This document shows, piece by piece, positions 60,746-64,000 of a stretch of DNA of 64,000 nt. The translations under genes were made by a program, and so were the position numbers. This stretch comes from Ustilago trichophora (Eukaryota; Basidiomycota; Ustilaginomycetes; Ustilaginales; Ustilaginaceae), in the NCBI GenBank assembly GCA_900323505.1, contig OOIN01000022.1, forward strand, positions 496,001-560,000, in the 5' to 3' direction. The notes under the pieces are model-generated. The model searched no databases, was not told the DNA's origin, and saw only the letters and a list, made by a program, of their open reading frames with translations. Positions within the stretch are counted from its first letter, which is position 1. Each line of letters opens with the position of its first letter.

Positions 60746-61849
60746 ATGACTGCCACCGCTACTACCACGTCCTCCTCCGCTACTGCGGCCAAGAAGAAGC
60801 AGCAGCGAGCGCCACAGCCCATCCGTCCTTCGCAAGGCCCACTCAAGTCGACATGGCACACACCAGAGAGAAAGTCATCATGGGGTCTCTCCCACTGGCT
60901 CATCCATCTCACCGGCGTTGACCCCATTCCTCAAAACACAACTGCCGTTGTTCACGAAAAGGATGACCCAGTCCCCGTATGGAGCAACGCTCAACTCCAC
61001 CTTTGGATCGCCATGCGTGTGCTTCCAGCCATCGGAATTCAGTATCTATACACCCAATGGGCTGGACGCTCGTTCCATCCTGTCGTCAATGTCATGTACT
61101 GGGCCACCTACATTTCTCTGTTTGGTTCTAACCTGATGAACGTTCTTCGCAAGATTACCACCACTGTAGGATTTCTCCAGCCGCAGGCATCGCGCGATGG
61201 TGTTCCCGATATCAGGGTCAGCGAGGTTCTCAACTCGGTCCTCATGACCGCCTTTTTCCGACCCCTCGCTGCAACACTCGTCATCTACAACCGAGACGCT
61301 CCCGTCACTCTCTCACCCTGGCTGCCTCTCATGGTCCCTGCTTACGCCGTCGCTGTCGACTTTTGGTTCTACTGGTACCACCGCATCATGCACGAGACCG
61401 ACGCTCTGTGGAAGTTTCACCGCACTCACCATACCGCAAAGCATCCCACCCCTATTCTTACCATCTATGCCGACATGGAGCAGGAGTGGTTCGACATTGT
61501 CTTTGTACCCCTCCTCGCATATTTCACCCTGTGTCCCATTGTCACCATGAGCTATTTTGACTGGATGGTTTGTTGGACCCACGTCATTTTCATCGAGCTC
61601 ATTGGTCACTCTGGTCTTCGCATCGCCGGTACCGCTCCCGCCTTCGATCTGCTGCCCATGAAGAGGTTCGATGTCGACCTCATCATCGAAGATCACGACA
61701 ATCACCACTCGAGGGGTTGGAAGAAATCGGGCAACTACGGCAAACAAACCCGCGTTTGGGATCGCCTCTTCGGAACCGTCTTGCCTCGTGTAGAAACACT
61801 CGAACACCTCATCGACCCATCAGACAAGGTCACGCTTCCCCAATTCTAA
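60746..61849 (+). CDS. Fatty acid hydroxylase superfamily membrane enzyme (Sur2/sterol desaturase type)
   Basis: 367 residues, single exon, ATG at 60746 (MTATATTTSSSATAAKKK). All three histidine boxes of the superfamily (PF04116) are visible. They are His212-Arg-Ile-Met-His216, His225-Arg-Thr-His228-His229, and His317-Asp-Asn-His320-His321. Motifs around them read WYHRIMHETDALWKFHRTHH and IEDHDNHHSRGWKKSGNYGKQ. The C-terminus RVWDRLFGTVLPRVETLE is typical. Hydrophobic segments around residues 85, 125, 180-200 and 255-285 embed it in the ER membrane. The family contains sphinganine C4-hydroxylase (Sur2), C4-methylsterol oxidase (Erg25) and fungal fatty acid hydroxylases; the overall pattern looks closest to Sur2/alkane-hydroxylase-like members, but the substrate cannot be decided. 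No biosynthetic gene cluster surrounds it. Confidence 0.88.
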   Translation: MTATATTTSSSATAAKKKQQRAPQPIRPSQGPLKSTWHTPERKSSWGLSHWLIHLTGVDPIPQNTTAVVHEKDDPVPVWSNAQLHLWIAMRVLPAIGIQYLYTQWAGRSFHPVVNVMYWATYISLFGSNLMNVLRKITTTVGFLQPQASRDGVPDIRVSEVLNSVLMTAFFRPLAATLVIYNRDAPVTLSPWLPLMVPAYAVAVDFWFYWYHRIMHETDALWKFHRTHHTAKHPTPILTIYADMEQEWFDIVFVPLLAYFTLCPIVTMSYFDWMVCWTHVIFIELIGHSGLRIAGTAPAFDLLPMKRFDVDLIIEDHDNHHSRGWKKSGNYGKQTRVWDRLFGTVLPRVETLEHLIDPSDKVTLPQF

Positions 61850-62015
61850 TCTTTCTCTCATCATCATTAAGAGGAATAAAATAAAAGTTTGCTTCGCTTG
61901 CTTCATCATGTAATTATATACCTTGTCACAGATACCGCATTGTCCTCGTTAATTGCATATATTATTTCTAGTCTGTCTGATGAGAGTGCTGCATTTATCT
62001 ATCAATGTAAGAGCA

Positions 62016-64000
62016 TTAGACAGATAACTGTGCTGCTTCAGCCTTCGATTCCGAGATCGCCTTAAACAGGCTATCTAAACGGAGTACCAATTGAACAAGA
62101 CCGGCATCAGCATTAGCAGTCGAGCGCATCGAGACTCCGAGAATTTGATCAAGAGCCTGCTTCAGCTCCGACTGTGCACCTCGTAGAGACAGCGTTGGTA
62201 GCCCTCCGAACTGCAGTAGAGCATCAGGCATGGCCACTTTGGAAGCCGCTTTTTCCTCTTTCGCTTTTCCACAAGTCTTGTTGTCTGGCGTGTTCTGGTT
62301 CTCTTTACGCTCGCTCGACTCTCCTGGTCCAGTCCTTCGGCGCAATTCCCCCACGGTGATATCCTTGACTCCTGTTTTATCTTTCTCCACGTCTTTGCCT
62401 CCAATCAGTACACCTTTATTCTCGATTACGAGGTGTGAGTAATCCGGTTGAATTCTCTCTACCGAGATCTTGCTAGGCCCAGCCGCACTAACTGGCATAT
62501 CAGCGTCAGATGATTCTGAGGTACGGCTCGCAGTGATCGCTCGAACTTCGGAAAGCAGTCGAGAGTCATACGAATTACTGCTCAGGCGAGATGCGCCGTA
62601 CTCCATCTTGGCACGGCTAAGCTTGAGATAGCCACGGCTGAACAAGTCCGACGTGGCATTCCTCATCCGCTGGTACTGATCGAGCACCTCGAGATATTCA
62701 GCAATGAGGTCGTCTAGTTTGTCGCCGCCGGAGCTTGATTTTGTCGTCTCGCTTTCTTTGCCAGGGTGAGCTACGTGCTCTATGGTAGTGGTACCGGCCT
62801 TCTGACCGTGATCTGCCGCCATGGAGGCAGGCAGGGCCAGGTGATGAATCGGCAGCTGTCCCGAGCTAGAACCAGCTTGCAGCTCGTACTCTTCTGATGG
62901 ATGGCCACGTCCAGACTTTGCTGCGCTTGCATTCGCCCCTCCATTCTCGCTCTGCTGGTGGTCACCAAGCATGCCCAATGTCTCATCTGAGTTCTTGCCT
63001 CCATGGCGGGCAGCACTGTCCCGCCCGTATCCGCGGCCGTAGCCACCTCGTCTCGACCGCCAGTGACAGAATGCAAGGAGAATACAGAGCACGTTGAAAG
63101 CATCGTAGGTGCGATAGGTATACCTAATTCCCCAGACCAGCGCGTACCAGCCCACCAAACCAAAGCCCAAAGCGATCGCCTTGGCTTCCAAGCCGGTCCG
63201 AGTTGGTTCCAGCATACGTCCGCCTGCCATGAGCCAGACGAGAACCACGATCGGAGCAACATCCAAGATGTTGTGATCCATCCACGCCGCCGGGGTTTTG
63301 GGCGTCTTGACTCCCACCGAAGCCAAATTGCGGACCCAAGTGACCAGGAAGCTCGCTTTCTGCGGTAGGAGAAGCACGAGAATCATAAAGAGACTCAAAT
63401 GCTGGTGGAAGCGGGTTTCCTGAGACCAGCCTACACCGGGCGCAGGCCGAAGTTCAAGCTGAGCCCGCAGCGTGTTGAGTAACTGCAACAGGAACATGCA
63501 AAGGAACACGAATTGGTGAGGCACAAACAGCACCACGGAGAGCAAGAGCAACACTAGACCTGCGATGGATTGCCGATTCCAGCGGAGCGGATCCGAGCTC
63601 GCCGTTGCTGCTCCAACCCAGTCGAATTTGCGACCGAGACCAAATCGCGTCACAACGGCTGCGACCATTTGGAAAGCTGATTGGATCCCTGCAACGATGA
63701 TGAGCAGTGTTGCATACGAGACAGCCAGGAAACATGGCACCAGACCCACCGAAGATGCATGGTCGCCCAGTCCTAGAATCATGCCGAGCAGAGGTGACCT
63801 AGGATCCCGACCGTCGGCGATTGACGTCGACTTGTACAAAGCAAGACGCAGGCTGTCAATGAGCAGCAGCGCTCCGGTCAGGCATGCCAGAAGACCAAGC
63901 AGCGGATCGATCCTTGGTGCAAGGAGAGGCGTGCGGAAAGCCGGTTGCATGACCGAGATGAGTGGTGACGGGAAGGGGGCTGCGTCCGGGTTTGTTACCC
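62016..64000 (-). CDS. Bst1/PGAP1 GPI-inositol deacylase C-terminal region fused to a Vma22/CCDC115-like domain, 5' partial
   Basis: The frame is open to the right edge, so the N-terminus (where the PGAP1 lipase domain should be) is outside. Residues counted from the Met at 63950: 1-310 hold at least six hydrophobic segments with [51 protein letters not shown] and [13 protein letters not shown]. These match the C-terminal membrane domain of fungal Bst1, which deacylates GPI anchors in the ER. A Gly/Ser/His-rich linker of about 100 residues follows. From about 410 the frame reads [19 protein letters not shown] then [19 protein letters not shown], and near the end [20 protein letters not shown]; this is the pattern of Vma22/CCDC115, the V-ATPase Vo assembly factor. 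No stop separates them. An internal ATG (about residue 378, [10 protein letters not shown]) could start a separate Vma22. It is convergent with the hydroxylase gene, 166 bases away. Confidence 0.78.
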   Translation of the reverse strand, partial: VTNPDAAPFPSPLISVMQPAFRTPLLAPRIDPLLGLLACLTGALLLIDSLRLALYKSTSIADGRDPRSPLLGMILGLGDHASSVGLVPCFLAVSYATLLIIVAGIQSAFQMVAAVVTRFGLGRKFDWVGAATASSDPLRWNRQSIAGLVLLLLSVVLFVPHQFVFLCMFLLQLLNTLRAQLELRPAPGVGWSQETRFHQHLSLFMILVLLLPQKASFLVTWVRNLASVGVKTPKTPAAWMDHNILDVAPIVVLVWLMAGGRMLEPTRTGLEAKAIALGFGLVGWYALVWGIRYTYRTYDAFNVLCILLAFCHWRSRRGGYGRGYGRDSAARHGGKNSDETLGMLGDHQQSENGGANASAAKSGRGHPSEEYELQAGSSSGQLPIHHLALPASMAADHGQKAGTTTIEHVAHPGKESETTKSSSGGDKLDDLIAEYLEVLDQYQRMRNATSDLFSRGYLKLSRAKMEYGASRLSSNSYDSRLLSEVRAITASRTSESSDADMPVSAAGPSKISVERIQPDYSHLVIENKGVLIGGKDVEKDKTGVKDITVGELRRRTGPGESSERKENQNTPDNKTCGKAKEEKAASKVAMPDALLQFGGLPTLSLRGAQSELKQALDQILGVSMRSTANADAGLVQLVLRLDSLFKAISESKAEAAQLSV

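Overview
The window reads as a nuclear chromosome segment of a basidiomycete fungus, most likely a smut of the Ustilaginales (Ustilago/Sporisorium type). This is inferred from moderate-to-high GC coding DNA with C-ending codons, mostly intron-poor genes with short GT-AG introns (about 80-140 bases), very long Ser/Ala/Pro-rich disordered proteins, and a eukaryotic housekeeping gene set with many microsatellites. I saw no transposon, tRNA, rRNA, CRISPR array or virus-derived gene.

Layout. Bases 1-17.3 kb: a 5'-truncated giant protein with a peroxiredoxin-like (AhpC/TSA-type) domain, an LtrA-family membrane protein, a mitochondrial RNase II (Dss1 type), the septation GTPase Spg1/Tem1, an INO80 subunit (Ies2) and an unrecognised conserved-looking protein. 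17.3-23 kb: a gene-poor stretch with one candidate small spliced gene at its right end. 23-30.2 kb: the HIR-complex subunit Hpc2/ubinuclein, a newly assembled three- or four-exon small gene, NMD3 and a UPF0538 protein. 30.6-39.2 kb: a 1,591-residue disordered protein and a 3.7-kb gene-free stretch. 39.2-48.9 kb: PDCD5, TRAPP subunit Trs33, a protein with a short Whi5/Nrm1-like motif, a steroid 5-alpha-reductase family enzyme, a KDM3-type JmjC demethylase and an orphan terminal exon. 49-62 kb: FKBP12 with a mitochondrial-type presequence, nuclear-envelope protein Bqt4, the Pol III repressor Maf1, pseudouridine synthase Pus7 and a fatty acid hydroxylase-family enzyme. 62-64 kb: a gene running off the right edge.

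The most unusual item is that last gene. One uninterrupted reading frame joins the C-terminal membrane domain of the ER GPI-inositol deacylase Bst1/PGAP1 to a domain that looks like the V-ATPase assembly factor Vma22/CCDC115. If real, it would tether a normally peripheral V-ATPase assembly factor to the ER membrane. Other points of interest are FKBP12 probably made in mitochondrial and cytosolic forms, the FKBP12 segment having base composition unlike its surroundings next to an orphan exon, a small gene whose start codon may be split by an intron, and an RGG-rich insertion just before the catalytic motif of Pus7.

The genes do not form one pathway. Several act on gene expression and chromatin (Ies2, Hpc2, KDM3, Maf1, Bqt4, Pus7, NMD3, Dss1); others act in the secretory pathway and lipid metabolism (Trs33, Bst1-Vma22, 5-alpha-reductase family, hydroxylase).
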